Shown: in pieces, positions 42,860 to 51,607 of the stretch
Numbering within the stretch: the stretch's first letter is position 1
How the letters are laid out: every line of letters begins with the position of its first letter
NCBI RefSeq assembly: GCF_002257705.1
Contig: NZ_LSLK01000070.1
Span: forward strand, 124,001-188,000
Reading direction: 5' to 3'
DNA from: Sporomusa silvacetica DSM 10669
Lineage (GTDB): Bacteria; Bacillota; Negativicutes; Sporomusales; Sporomusaceae
DNA length: 64,000 nt
Notes under the pieces: model-generated
The model's input: the letters and a program-made list of their open reading frames with translations, nothing else
Told to the model about the DNA's origin: nothing
The model's database searches: none
Position numbers and translations under genes: made by a program

Positions 42860-45538
42860 ATGGTAAAACTAACTATTGATGGACAAGTCATCGAAATCGC
42901 TAAAGGAAGTACTGTATTAGAGGCTGCCCGGCAAGCGGGAGTAACTATTCCTACTTTGTGCCATCTCGCTGATTTAACCCCTGAAGGATCCTGCCGCGTC
43001 TGTGTCGTAGAAGTGGAAGGGGCCAAAGGACTAGTTACCGCCTGTACCTACCCAGTTTCTGAAGGGCTGGTTGTACGCACCAACTCAGCAACCATCCGCG
43101 AAGCACGCAAAAGCGTAGTTGAGCTCATGTTGGCTAACCATCCACAAGATTGTCTGTCCTGTCAGCGCAACCTGGATTGTGAGTTGCAGTCACTGGCAAA
43201 CCAATTTGGTATCCGCGAAGTTCGTTTTGAAGGCGACCGTCGTAAATTTGCCGTAGATGACAGCAATCCTTTCATTATTCGGGATAATAACAAATGTATT
43301 CTTTGCGGACGTTGTGTCCGGGTTTGCCGGGAAGTACAATGCTGCGATACCCTTGAATGGACAAACAGGGGATTTGATACCAAGGTAGCACCGGCATTTG
43401 ACGAAGACATGGTCAATTCGTCCAGTTGTTTATTTTGCGGAACCTGTGTATCGGCTTGCCCAGTAGGCGCTTTGACCGAAAAGCCTATGCATCATGCTGG
43501 TTTGCCTGATAAAAAAGTTAAAACAACCTGTCCTTTCTGCGGTGTAGGCTGTAACTTCGATCTAAATGTAAAGGACGATAAGGTAATTGGTGTTACCTCC
43601 AATCTAAGCAGTCCGGTTAATGGACGTCTTACCTGCGTGAAAGGACGTTTCGGTACTGACTATATCCACAGCCCTGAGCGTCTTACTACGCCATTGATTA
43701 AAAAAGACGGCGAATTTGTTGAGGCAAGCTGGGATGAAGCGCTTGATCTAATTGCCAGCAAATTTGGTGAAATAAAAACTACCTATGGTGGCGACGCTAT
43801 AGGAGCACTTAGTTCTGCCAGATGTGTTAATGAAGATAACTATATCATGCAAAAATTTATGCGCGCAGCGATCGGTACAAACAATGTCGATCATTGCGCA
43901 CGTACTTGACACGCTCCCACTGTGGCCGGTCTGGCCACTTCATTCGGCTCCGGAGCAATGACTAACTCCATTAATGAAATTCCCCACAGTAAAGTTTTGT
44001 TTGTAATTGGGGCTAACCCAACCGAAGCCCACCCTGTCATTGGGGCAAAAATGCGGCAAGCCCTTCGCAATGGTGCTAAACTCGTGGTAGCTGATCCGCG
44101 AAAAACCGAACTGGCTGGCAAAGCCCATGTTTGGCTGCGTTTGAAACCAGGCACTGATATTGCTTTAATTAACGGCATTATGCGCATCATTATTAAGTCC
44201 GGCTGGCATGATAAAGCCTTTATTGAAGCCTGCACAAACGGGTATGAGCAGGTTGCTGAAACAGTAGAAAAATATACCCCCGAATATGTAGAAAACATCA
44301 CCGGCGTGCCAAAAGATTTACTGCATGAAGCAGCTAAAATTTATGGCACAGCTGAAACAGCACAGATTTTTTATACCTTGGGAATAACCGAACACGTATG
44401 CGGTACAGATAACGTTATGAGTTTAGCCAACCTTACCTTACTAACAGGTAACATCGGCAAACCTAATACCGGTGTGAATCCAATGCGTGGTCAAAACAAC
44501 GTACAAGGTGCCTGTGATATGGGTGCTTTGCCGAATGTTTATCCAGGCTACCAAAAAGTCGATTTCCCAATGGTTCAAGATAAATTTGAAAAGGCGTGGG
44601 GCGTAAAACTATCGAACAAAGTGGGTCTCATGATTCCTGATATGTTCGATAAAGCCGTTAGCGGCGAACTCAAAGCCATGTACGTTATGGGCGAAGATCC
44701 GGTGCTAACTGACGGCGATGCCAATCATGTACGCAAAGGACTCAAGAATTTGGATTTCCTTGTTGTACAAAATCTATTCCTAACCGAAACAGCTAAGTTA
44801 GCTGATGTCGTTTTGCCAGGAGCCTCCTTTGCTGAAAAAGACGGCACCTTTACCAATACGGAACGTCGCATTCAACGGGTTCGCCAAGCCATCAATCCGA
44901 TCGGCAACAGCCGCGCAGACTGGCGCATTTTGGTGGACTTATCCACGCGGATGGGCTATCCGATGTCGTACAATCATGCGAGTGAAATCATGGATGAAAT
45001 AGCCTCTCTCACCCCGAGCTTAGCGGGTGTCTCATATGATCGTCTTGAAGAACGCGGCCTGCAATGGCCGGTTCCGGACAAAAACCATCCCGGTACCCAG
45101 TATCTGCATGAAAACGGCAAGTTCACATGTGGTATTGCCAGGTTTATGCCCATTGACAACCAAGCTCCTGGCGAAGTACCAGATCCAGAGTATCCGTTCT
45201 TGCTAAGCACAGGCCGAATTCTTTATCACTATAACATAACTACCCCTGGTTACTCAAAAACACTGACTGACTTCCGTTCGGAAGAACAAGCCATGCTGCA
45301 TCCTGATGACGCAAAACGTCTGGGAATCCAGGATCAAGAAATCATTAGTGTGTCCTCACGCCGCGGTAAAGTTCAAACCAAAGCGTGGATTACAGACCGT
45401 GTACTGCCGGGAGTTATTTGGATGTCCTTCCACTATCTCGCAACCCCAACCAATGAACTTACCAGTGGTAACTTAGACAAAATAACCAAAACCTACGAAT
45501 ACAAAGTATGTGCAGTCAAAGTCGAAAAGCTTAATTAG
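42860..45538 (+). CDS. fdhA: Selenocysteine formate dehydrogenase alpha subunit
   Basis: One reading frame is interrupted only by an in-frame TGA (43907-43909) read as selenocysteine, giving 892 residues with Sec350 in CART-U-HAPTVAGL. N-terminal domains: [2Fe-2S] (SCRVC), His-Cys3 cluster (HPQDCLSCQRNLDC), two [4Fe-4S] motifs (CILCGRCVRVC, CLFCGTCVSACP). Then the molybdopterin Fe4S4 domain (CPFCGVGCNFDL) and the bis-MGD catalytic domain to the C-terminus. It reduces CO2 to formate in the Wood-Ljungdahl pathway or oxidises formate. ATG at 42860; AAGGAG lies 13 bases upstream, a somewhat long spacing. A bSECIS hairpin follows the TGA. Confidence 0.95.
43907..43938 (+). other. Selenocysteine UGA codon with bacterial SECIS hairpin
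   Basis: TGA at 43907-43909 is followed after 12 bases by GTGGCC-GGTCT-GGCCAC (43922-43938), a perfect six-pair stem with the GGUCU loop typical of formate dehydrogenase SECIS elements bound by SelB. Confidence 0.95.
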
Positions 45539-45550
45539 TACAAAACATAA

Positions 45551-45587
45551 AATCTGTGGCACTCAGCTAAGTGCCACAGATTTTTTT
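45551..45587 (+). terminator. Terminator after fdhA
   Basis: AATCTGTGGCAC pairs with GTGCCACAGATT around a short loop and is followed by seven T. It lies just beyond the fdhA stop codon. Confidence 0.92.
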
Positions 45588-45692
45588 ATTTCAACCGATA
45601 GTATACGTTTATCAGACACCTTTTCACACATTGCGGTCTATCGGCTACTTCAGCACATAGATACCATTGGTAGGCTATTTTTTGACAACTAC

Positions 45693-45722
45693 TTGCACTG
45701 AGGTTTATCCTGCATTTATAAT
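45693..45722 (+). promoter_or_regulatory. Promoter of mobB
   Basis: TTGCAC (45693-45698) and TATAAT (45717-45722) with an 18-base spacer lie about 48 bases before the mobB start, after the fdhA terminator. Confidence 0.75.
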
Positions 45723-45770
45723 AGAACATATATATGTCGTTATTGAATAAAGAAAAGAGGTACTATTGCA

Positions 45771-46265
45771 ATGATTCCAGTAATATCAATTGTGGGACGC
45801 TCAGACTGTGGTAAAACTACCTATTTGGAAAAATTAATTCGAGAAATAAAACTGCGCGGCTACAAGGTTGCCACAATAAAACATGATGTTCACGGTTTTG
45901 ACATTGACAAGCCTGGTAAAGATACCTGGCGTCATGCACAAGCAGGTGCCGATATTGTTTGCATCTCCTCACCAGAAAAAATGGCAATGATTAAAAAAGT
46001 GAACAAAGAATTATTGCTTGAAGAAGTAGTCGCCCATATTAACGATGTTGATATTATCTTTACCGAAGGCTACAAGCGAGAAAGTAAACTCCGGATAGAG
46101 GTATTTCGCAAAGAAGTTTGTGAAAGCCCGCTATGCTCAAAAGAAGAATTACTGGCAATAGCATCTGATACAACTATCTATGATGATATTCCTCATTTTT
46201 CGGTAAATGATCCCGCACCAATGGCTGATTTTTTGGAAAAAAGCCTCTTACAGAAAAATAGATAA
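45771..46265 (+). CDS. mobB: Molybdopterin-guanine dinucleotide biosynthesis protein MobB
   Basis: A 164-residue P-loop GTPase that assists MobA in making the guanine dinucleotide form of the molybdenum or tungsten cofactor needed by formate dehydrogenase. Walker A is GRSDCGKTT, followed by ATIKHDVHGFDIDKPGKDTW and FTEGYKRES, both family signatures. AAAGAGGT precedes the ATG. It has its own promoter downstream of the fdhA terminator; mobA is not in the window. Confidence 0.95.
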   Translation: MIPVISIVGRSDCGKTTYLEKLIREIKLRGYKVATIKHDVHGFDIDKPGKDTWRHAQAGADIVCISSPEKMAMIKKVNKELLLEEVVAHINDVDIIFTEGYKRESKLRIEVFRKEVCESPLCSKEELLAIASDTTIYDDIPHFSVNDPAPMADFLEKSLLQKNR

Positions 46266-46274
46266 CCTCTACTG

Positions 46275-46375
46275 CAAAGCTGAAACATCGTTAGTTCAGG
46301 TGGAGAGTCTACTCTACCTAAACTAACGCCGCCTATAGAGGCGGGAGTCGTCTTGACTCGTGTGCTTAAATAAAT
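46275..46375. repeat. Three-hairpin structured repeat, copy B
   Basis: Second copy of the element at 11815-11915. CGTTAGTT...AACTAACG closes the middle hairpin, CCGCCTATAGAGGCGG is the next, and GAGTC-GTCTT-GACTC forms a further one. It lies between convergent mobB and moeA. Confidence 0.6.
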
Positions 46376-46405
46376 TCCAATGGCTGCAGGAATATGGCTC
46401 TAAAC

Positions 46406-46446
46406 CCGCTTAGAATGAATAATTTTAGGCGGCTTTTTCTTTTTTA
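46406..46446 (+). terminator. Terminator after mobB
   Basis: CCGCTTAGAAT pairs with ATTTTAGGCGG (two G-U pairs), followed by CTTTTTCTTTTTT. It ends the + strand unit before convergent moeA. Confidence 0.8.
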
Positions 46447-46531
46447 ATGAAAATATTGAGTTATTTAAAACACCTTTGCTTTTTTCACATACTCTCGCCT
46501 CGAACGTTTAACGCATGTGCTCTATTTACTT

Positions 46532-47746
46532 TTAAGCATCTGCCAATAAGATAATCTCTACCTCAGTACCTACCATCAAGGGCGGCGAATTCTCTGGAAT
46601 AACAATCAGCGCATTGGCGGCCATAGCCGATTTTAACATACCATTGCCCTGAGCACGTGATGGTTCAACTAAAATATCTGTATCAGCCTGCCAGCACCGT
46701 GCCCAGACAAAACGTTTGTCTCCTGTCTTTTTCTTAAAAGGCGAAGCCAATATGCCCTTAATTCTCGGTCGCCACCACACCTTACGCCCCGACATTTTCA
46801 TAAGCATCGGACGCCCCAATTGTTCAAAAGAGATTGCTGCTGCTGCCGGATTACCGGATAAGCCCAGAAAGAGTTTTCCATCGCGAACCCCTGCTAACAC
46901 AGGCATTCCAGGTTTCATGCTCACTCTATCAAACAGCAAGGTAACGCCTAATTTTTTATATACTTCACCAATAAGATCATAATCTCCTACCGAAGCACCG
47001 CCGGTAGTTACAAATACGTCACAGTCGGAGGCACTTTCTAATAAATGCGCAATTTCATCAATATTGTCGGAGGCGTTACCTAAGAATACTGCCTGTCCGC
47101 CTGCTTCTGCTACTTGCGCACTAAGCATATAACTATTTGAGTTACGAATTTTTCCTGGTGCGAGGGGGAAATCGATAGGTATAATTTCACTACCTGTGGC
47201 AATAAGTGCTACTCGTGGCTTACGAAAAACATAGGGCTGGCTTTTACCGAGGACGGCTAACATCCCCATTACCCCGGCATTTATGATCGTCCCCTGGGCA
47301 ACAACCTCTTCCCCCTGAAATATTTCGTCTCCCTGCAAACATATATTTTTTCCTGCACCGCTTCCATCCAAAATGCTAACACTATCGCCATTTACAATGG
47401 TGTCCTCTAAACGAATCACGCCGGTAGCTCCAGGCGGTATAGGTGCACCTGTCATGATGCGACTGGTTGTTCCGGCGCTAATAGTTTTACTAGGATTTCC
47501 GCCTGCCGGAATATAGTCAATTTGTTTGAGCATTACCGGATTTTCAGGAGTTGCAGTAGTCACTTCCTCGGCAATCATAGCATAACCATCAAGCGGTGAG
47601 CGATCAAATGGCGGAAAGTCAATGTCAGAGCTTACTGTTTCTCCTAAGATACGGTGCCAACACTCCTGTAATGCCACTCGTTCCTTAGGCATCACTGTTA
47701 CTAAATTTAACAAAATTTCCTGAGCAATCTCCAGTTTTACTGACAC
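46532..47746 (-). CDS. moeA: Molybdopterin molybdenumtransferase MoeA
   Basis: Inserts molybdenum (or tungsten) into adenylated molybdopterin. The 404-residue product carries FPPFDRSPLDGYA, IMTGAPIPPGAT, the MoCF-binding VTTGGASVGDYDLIGEVY and GLSGNPAAA signatures. GTG at 47746 (MSVKLEIAQEI) is chosen because GGGGGA lies nine bases upstream; an in-frame TTG at 47773 has no ribosome site. Last gene of pabABC-fdhD-moeA. Confidence 0.94.
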   Translation of the reverse strand: MSVKLEIAQEILLNLVTVMPKERVALQECWHRILGETVSSDIDFPPFDRSPLDGYAMIAEEVTTATPENPVMLKQIDYIPAGGNPSKTISAGTTSRIMTGAPIPPGATGVIRLEDTIVNGDSVSILDGSGAGKNICLQGDEIFQGEEVVAQGTIINAGVMGMLAVLGKSQPYVFRKPRVALIATGSEIIPIDFPLAPGKIRNSNSYMLSAQVAEAGGQAVFLGNASDNIDEIAHLLESASDCDVFVTTGGASVGDYDLIGEVYKKLGVTLLFDRVSMKPGMPVLAGVRDGKLFLGLSGNPAAAAISFEQLGRPMLMKMSGRKVWWRPRIKGILASPFKKKTGDKRFVWARCWQADTDILVEPSRAQGNGMLKSAMAANALIVIPENSPPLMVGTEVEIILLADA

Positions 47747-47817
47747 TAGATTATTTCCCCCTTTATTTTCCAAATGCGCAACTCGGATAGAAACAGTCTT
47801 CTTTTTATATTATCCTG

Positions 47818-48615
47818 CTAGATTCCTCTGACTCGTTCAGGATGGCTATATACGTTTAAACGTTCACCCCTCGCAAAGCCAATAACCGTTACACCAAGTT
47901 CTTCAGCCATATCAAGGGCCAAAGTGGTAGGAGCTGAGCGAGCAATAATGACCGAGATATTCATTTTACTAACTTTGAGCAATATCTCCGAGGATACCCG
48001 TCCGGAAAAAACTAACACTTTATCATTCGTACTAATTCCTTCCAGCAGACAACGGCCATACAACTTGTCAAACACGTTGTGCCGCCCAATATCTTGACTC
48101 CAACAAATCAATTCTCCAGCAGCGGCCAACGCACCTCCATGCACACCACCGGTGAGGCGAAAGGTTTCCGACGCTGCCTCTAATAATTTGGAATAGTGCA
48201 TAGCCTCGTCGGGTGTAATTGTTAAATCTGTCGCCACTGTCTTAGCTGTCAGAATATCATTCACAAAGTAGAAGGCACTGCGCCCCTTACCACAGCAAGC
48301 AGTCAGATATCGTTTTAAAAACATCTTTTCGGCGGCAATCTGACCTGAAGTTGTGGTAACATGTATGACACCTTTACCTGTATCAACTGCAAGGGTTTTG
48401 ATATCATCAACCGACTGGATAATACCCTCTGTAGCCAGAAAACCTATCACCAAATAATTTTCCTCACCAGTGGCAGCTAACATGGTAACAAGTTCCTTGT
48501 CATTTAAATAGATCGTAAGCGGTATTTCTTCGACAACCGGTTCCTCTGTCTTGACAATCTCCTGTCCACGAATTTTAATAACTGGATAATTACTTGTTCC
48601 TTTGAGTGCATCCAT
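47818..48615 (-). CDS. fdhD: Formate dehydrogenase accessory sulfurtransferase FdhD
   Basis: FdhD delivers sulfur to the Mo/W centre of formate dehydrogenase. The 265-residue protein has LTACCGKGRSAF with the active cysteine pair, TGGVHGGALA, QDIGRHNVFDKLYG and SSEILLKVSKMN, all typical of the family. AAAAAGGAG precedes the ATG. It lies four bases after pabC, an unusual pairing that suggests cotranscription of folate and Mo-enzyme genes. Confidence 0.95.
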   Translation of the reverse strand: MDALKGTSNYPVIKIRGQEIVKTEEPVVEEIPLTIYLNDKELVTMLAATGEENYLVIGFLATEGIIQSVDDIKTLAVDTGKGVIHVTTTSGQIAAEKMFLKRYLTACCGKGRSAFYFVNDILTAKTVATDLTITPDEAMHYSKLLEAASETFRLTGGVHGGALAAAGELICWSQDIGRHNVFDKLYGRCLLEGISTNDKVLVFSGRVSSEILLKVSKMNISVIIARSAPTTLALDMAEELGVTVIGFARGERLNVYSHPERVRGI

Positions 48616-48619
48616 AGTC

Positions 48620-49468
48620 TCACTCCTTTTTGGTACGTTCCCAGTACAATTCTTTTAACCTAGCCGTAAAGCAGCCAGGCACTATTTGCTGACTGCCAAT
48701 TGGGCAGCCATCAAGCATTTTTACCGGGATCACTTCCATAACAGAACTTGTTAAAAATATCTCATCAGCCTCAGTTAGCTCTTCTGGTTTAACTGGCCTT
48801 GCTTCTACAGGCATTCCTGAAGCCTGTGCCAATTCAATAATACAATTCCGGGTAATGCCAGGTAAGATCCCACTATTTTCATCTGGAGTAATCAACCTGC
48901 CTGCTGTAACAAAAAACAGATTACTCATTGAACCTTCGGCTACAAAACCGGCGGTATTGAGCATAAGAGCTTCCTGAGCCCCTTGCGCTTTGGCCTCATT
49001 TTTAGCCAGAATATTGTCAAGATAGTTGGCTGACTTTATCCTTACTAGTGGCGAAGATAAGTTGCGCTGTAGCGTAACCGTAGCTATGCTCCAACCATCT
49101 GGCGGCAGCGGCGCCGGCAACGGCAAGGCAAACAAAGTTATTGACGGTTCACCGCAACTACCAGGGTCAGGCCGCGGGGCCCCACTTCCTCTTGACACAG
49201 TCAGGCGTACCGAAGCATCTGTTAGCTGATTTTTGTTTAGCACGCTCGTAATAGCCGCCTTGAGTTCAGCATGCGTAGGAAGTGTAGGCCATCGTAAGTA
49301 ATCTGCGGCATATTTCAAGCGATTTAGATGTTCATCTAATCTAAACACCCTGCCATTATAGGCGCGCATAGTTTCAAATAAACCATGTCCGTAAAGAAAC
49401 CCATGGTCTAGGGGAGAAACAACAAATTCGCTGGCTGAAATAAGCCGACCATTGAAATAAATAATCAT
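48620..49468 (-). CDS. pabC: Aminodeoxychorismate lyase
   Basis: A 282-residue class IV PLP aminotransferase-fold protein that releases p-aminobenzoate and pyruvate. Signatures: DHGFLYGHGLFETMRAYNGR, SANYLDNILAKNEAKAQGAQ with the PLP lysine, EGSMSNLFFV and FLTSSVMEVIPV. A branched-chain aminotransferase or D-amino acid transferase would be similar, but the location right after pabB and pabA supports PabC. Confidence 0.9.
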   Translation of the reverse strand: MIIYFNGRLISASEFVVSPLDHGFLYGHGLFETMRAYNGRVFRLDEHLNRLKYAADYLRWPTLPTHAELKAAITSVLNKNQLTDASVRLTVSRGSGAPRPDPGSCGEPSITLFALPLPAPLPPDGWSIATVTLQRNLSSPLVRIKSANYLDNILAKNEAKAQGAQEALMLNTAGFVAEGSMSNLFFVTAGRLITPDENSGILPGITRNCIIELAQASGMPVEARPVKPEELTEADEIFLTSSVMEVIPVKMLDGCPIGSQQIVPGCFTARLKELYWERTKKE

Positions 49469-49488
49469 TCTATCAGCCGCCTTTCGTG

Positions 49489-50895
49489 TTAGACCTGGTA
49501 ACCTAATGATCGCATAAGTGCTCGTGCCTTATCCAAACTTTCTTCATACTCAAGTTCTGGTACAGAATCGGCTATTATGCCGCCACCTACCTGATAGTAC
49601 GCATACTCATCTTTAATAACAAAAGTCCGAATAACAATATTTAAATCCGCATCGCCGTTAAAATCAATATAACCGATTGAACCAGTATAAATGTTGCGAC
49701 GTACTGTCTCAAGTTCATCAATAATCTCCATAGCACGTACTTTGGGTGCGCCGGTAATGGAACCTCCGGGAAAAGAGGCCGTAATTAAATCAATAATATC
49801 TTTGCCTTCAGATAGTTTGCCAACTACTGTTGACACCAAATGAAATACTGTTGCGTACTCTTCCAGCCTGATTAAATCAGGCACACGGACACTGCCAAAT
49901 TCACATACTCTCCCCAAATCATTGCGCTCAAGGTCGATAATCATAACTAATTCGGCCCGATCTTTCTCACTGGCAAGCAGTTCTTCGCGAAACAATCGGT
50001 CAGCTTCGGGATCTTTGCCGCGCGGTCTTGTACCTTTTATTGGCCTGGTCTCTACCCTGTTACCAGTAACTAACAAATAGCGTTCCGGCGAAGAACTGGC
50101 TACGATTACTTCGCCAAAATTCAAATAAGAGGCAAAGGGTGCCGGGTTAATATGGCGCAGATACCGGTATAGCTCATAGGGCGGAACCGTTACTTTAGCC
50201 TTGAAGCGCTGGGTCAGGTTAACTTGAAAAATATCGCCAGCGGCAATATAGTCGATCCCCTTTTGTACCATGGCACAGTGGCCCTCACGGGTAAAGTTGG
50301 ATTGATAGTCACCTTCTGGTACTTGCGGCTCAGGCACAGGTAAAGGTTTAGCCTGAGCTACTAATGCCGTTAACTCTTCAATTCGACTCTCAGCCCGCTG
50401 CAGCCGGAGCAGTTCGTCCTGCTCCGGAAAACCATTGGCGGCAACATAAGCCTTGTTAGCATGGTGGTCAAAAATCAGGACAGTATCATAAAAACCTAAC
50501 ATACAATCAGGGTTATTTAAGTCATCTATACTAAAATCCGGAATAGTTTCCAGTAAATATCCCATATCATAGCCAAAATAGCCGATAATTCCACCTGTTA
50601 AGGGTGGTAGCCCGAAGACTTTTTTGGTTTTATATATTGCAAGCAACCGCTTTAACTCAGCAAAAGGATTACCTTCAAAAGTGCGGCCGCCGCCCTTTTC
50701 CTCAATATGTATTGTCTTTCCTTTGCTTGAGAATATAAGAAATGGATCATAGGCAATAAAGGAATAGCGCCCCATATCATGAATGTCCTTACCACTGTCT
50801 AAAAATACACTATAAGGCTGCTGGGCAAACAGCGCAAATACCTCAGCAGGCGATAAGGTAATCGTTATCTCGCGAATAATCGGTGTCGGTTTCAT
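49489..50895 (-). CDS. pabB: Aminodeoxychorismate synthase component I
   Basis: A 468-residue chorismate-binding enzyme that aminates chorismate. Features are an N-terminal TrpE/PabB domain and a C-terminal domain with PIKGTRPRGKDPEADRLFRE, MIIDLERNDLGRV, SFPGGSITGAPKVRAMEIID and YTGSIGYID. The PIKGTRPRG form favours PabB over TrpE, as does the neighbouring pabC. It overlaps pabA by four bases (ATGA). Confidence 0.92.
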   Translation of the reverse strand: MKPTPIIREITITLSPAEVFALFAQQPYSVFLDSGKDIHDMGRYSFIAYDPFLIFSSKGKTIHIEEKGGGRTFEGNPFAELKRLLAIYKTKKVFGLPPLTGGIIGYFGYDMGYLLETIPDFSIDDLNNPDCMLGFYDTVLIFDHHANKAYVAANGFPEQDELLRLQRAESRIEELTALVAQAKPLPVPEPQVPEGDYQSNFTREGHCAMVQKGIDYIAAGDIFQVNLTQRFKAKVTVPPYELYRYLRHINPAPFASYLNFGEVIVASSSPERYLLVTGNRVETRPIKGTRPRGKDPEADRLFREELLASEKDRAELVMIIDLERNDLGRVCEFGSVRVPDLIRLEEYATVFHLVSTVVGKLSEGKDIIDLITASFPGGSITGAPKVRAMEIIDELETVRRNIYTGSIGYIDFNGDADLNIVIRTFVIKDEYAYYQVGGGIIADSVPELEYEESLDKARALMRSLGYQV

Positions 50896-51497
50896 TTACC
50901 GGCTGGCCCCTTTCTCTTGCTTGTCCAGTTTGGGTTTGAAGCGAGGAAGTTAAGTAACATGGCATGTCCATCTTCGGTAAGAATAGACTCAGGATGGAAT
51001 TGTACGCCTTCAATCGCATACTTTTTATGACGAATCCCCATAATTTCGCCTAGTTCGGTTTCTGCAGTAATAGCAAAGCAATTAGGCAGAGACTCTTTTT
51101 TTACAATTAGCGAATGATAACGAGTAGCTGTCAGCGGACTTTTAAGGCCGTTAAAAACGCCTTTGCCATCATGATAGATAAGCGAGGTTTTACCATGCAT
51201 CAATCGCGGCGCCCGAATTACATCACCGCCGAACGCCTGGCCAATAGCCTGATGTCCAAGACATACGCCAAGAATCGGAATTTTACCCTTAAAATAATCA
51301 ATCAGTTCAAGACTAACTCCAGCCTCATTCGGTGTACAAGGGCCAGGTGAAATAATAATATGGTCTGGCGACAACTCTTTGATCTGAGGAATAGTTACTT
51401 TGTCATTACGAAAGACCTGTACATCCTCTCCCAGTTCGCCAAGGTATTGAACGAGGTTGTAGACAAAAGAATCATAGTTGTCGATCATTAGTATCAT
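50892..51497 (-). CDS. pabA: Aminodeoxychorismate synthase glutamine amidotransferase
   Basis: A 201-residue class I amidotransferase that supplies ammonia to PabB. The catalytic triad is visible: cysteine in ILGVCLGHQAIGQAFGG, and histidine and glutamate in GVQFHPESILTEDG. It could also serve anthranilate synthase, as many PabA/TrpG do. It follows the hairpin downstream of stnC. Confidence 0.92.
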   Translation of the reverse strand: MILMIDNYDSFVYNLVQYLGELGEDVQVFRNDKVTIPQIKELSPDHIIISPGPCTPNEAGVSLELIDYFKGKIPILGVCLGHQAIGQAFGGDVIRAPRLMHGKTSLIYHDGKGVFNGLKSPLTATRYHSLIVKKESLPNCFAITAETELGEIMGIRHKKYAIEGVQFHPESILTEDGHAMLLNFLASNPNWTSKRKGPAGK

Positions 51498-51559
51498 CTG
51501 TCATTCCTCCTCGGCATTATTATACCAGAATTACTACTAAAATTACTATCTACATAATG

Positions 51560-51589
51560 AAATGGGCCAGGGCGGACCCTGACCCATTT
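51560..51589 (-). terminator. Terminator-like hairpin after stnC
   Basis: AAATGGGTCAGGG pairs with CCCTGGCCCATTT (one G-U pair) on the - strand. No clear U-tract follows, so readthrough to pabA is possible. Confidence 0.5.
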
Positions 51590-51607
51590 CTGTTTGAATA
51601 AGCAGTA

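Noticed and set aside
42797..43909. A formate dehydrogenase gene ending at a stop codon, as if truncated
   Set aside because: The TGA is at the expected selenocysteine position, followed by a SECIS hairpin, and the frame continues to 45538; treated as one gene.
49026..49229. Antisense frame in pabC
   Set aside because: Shadow frame of a well supported gene, no independent signal.
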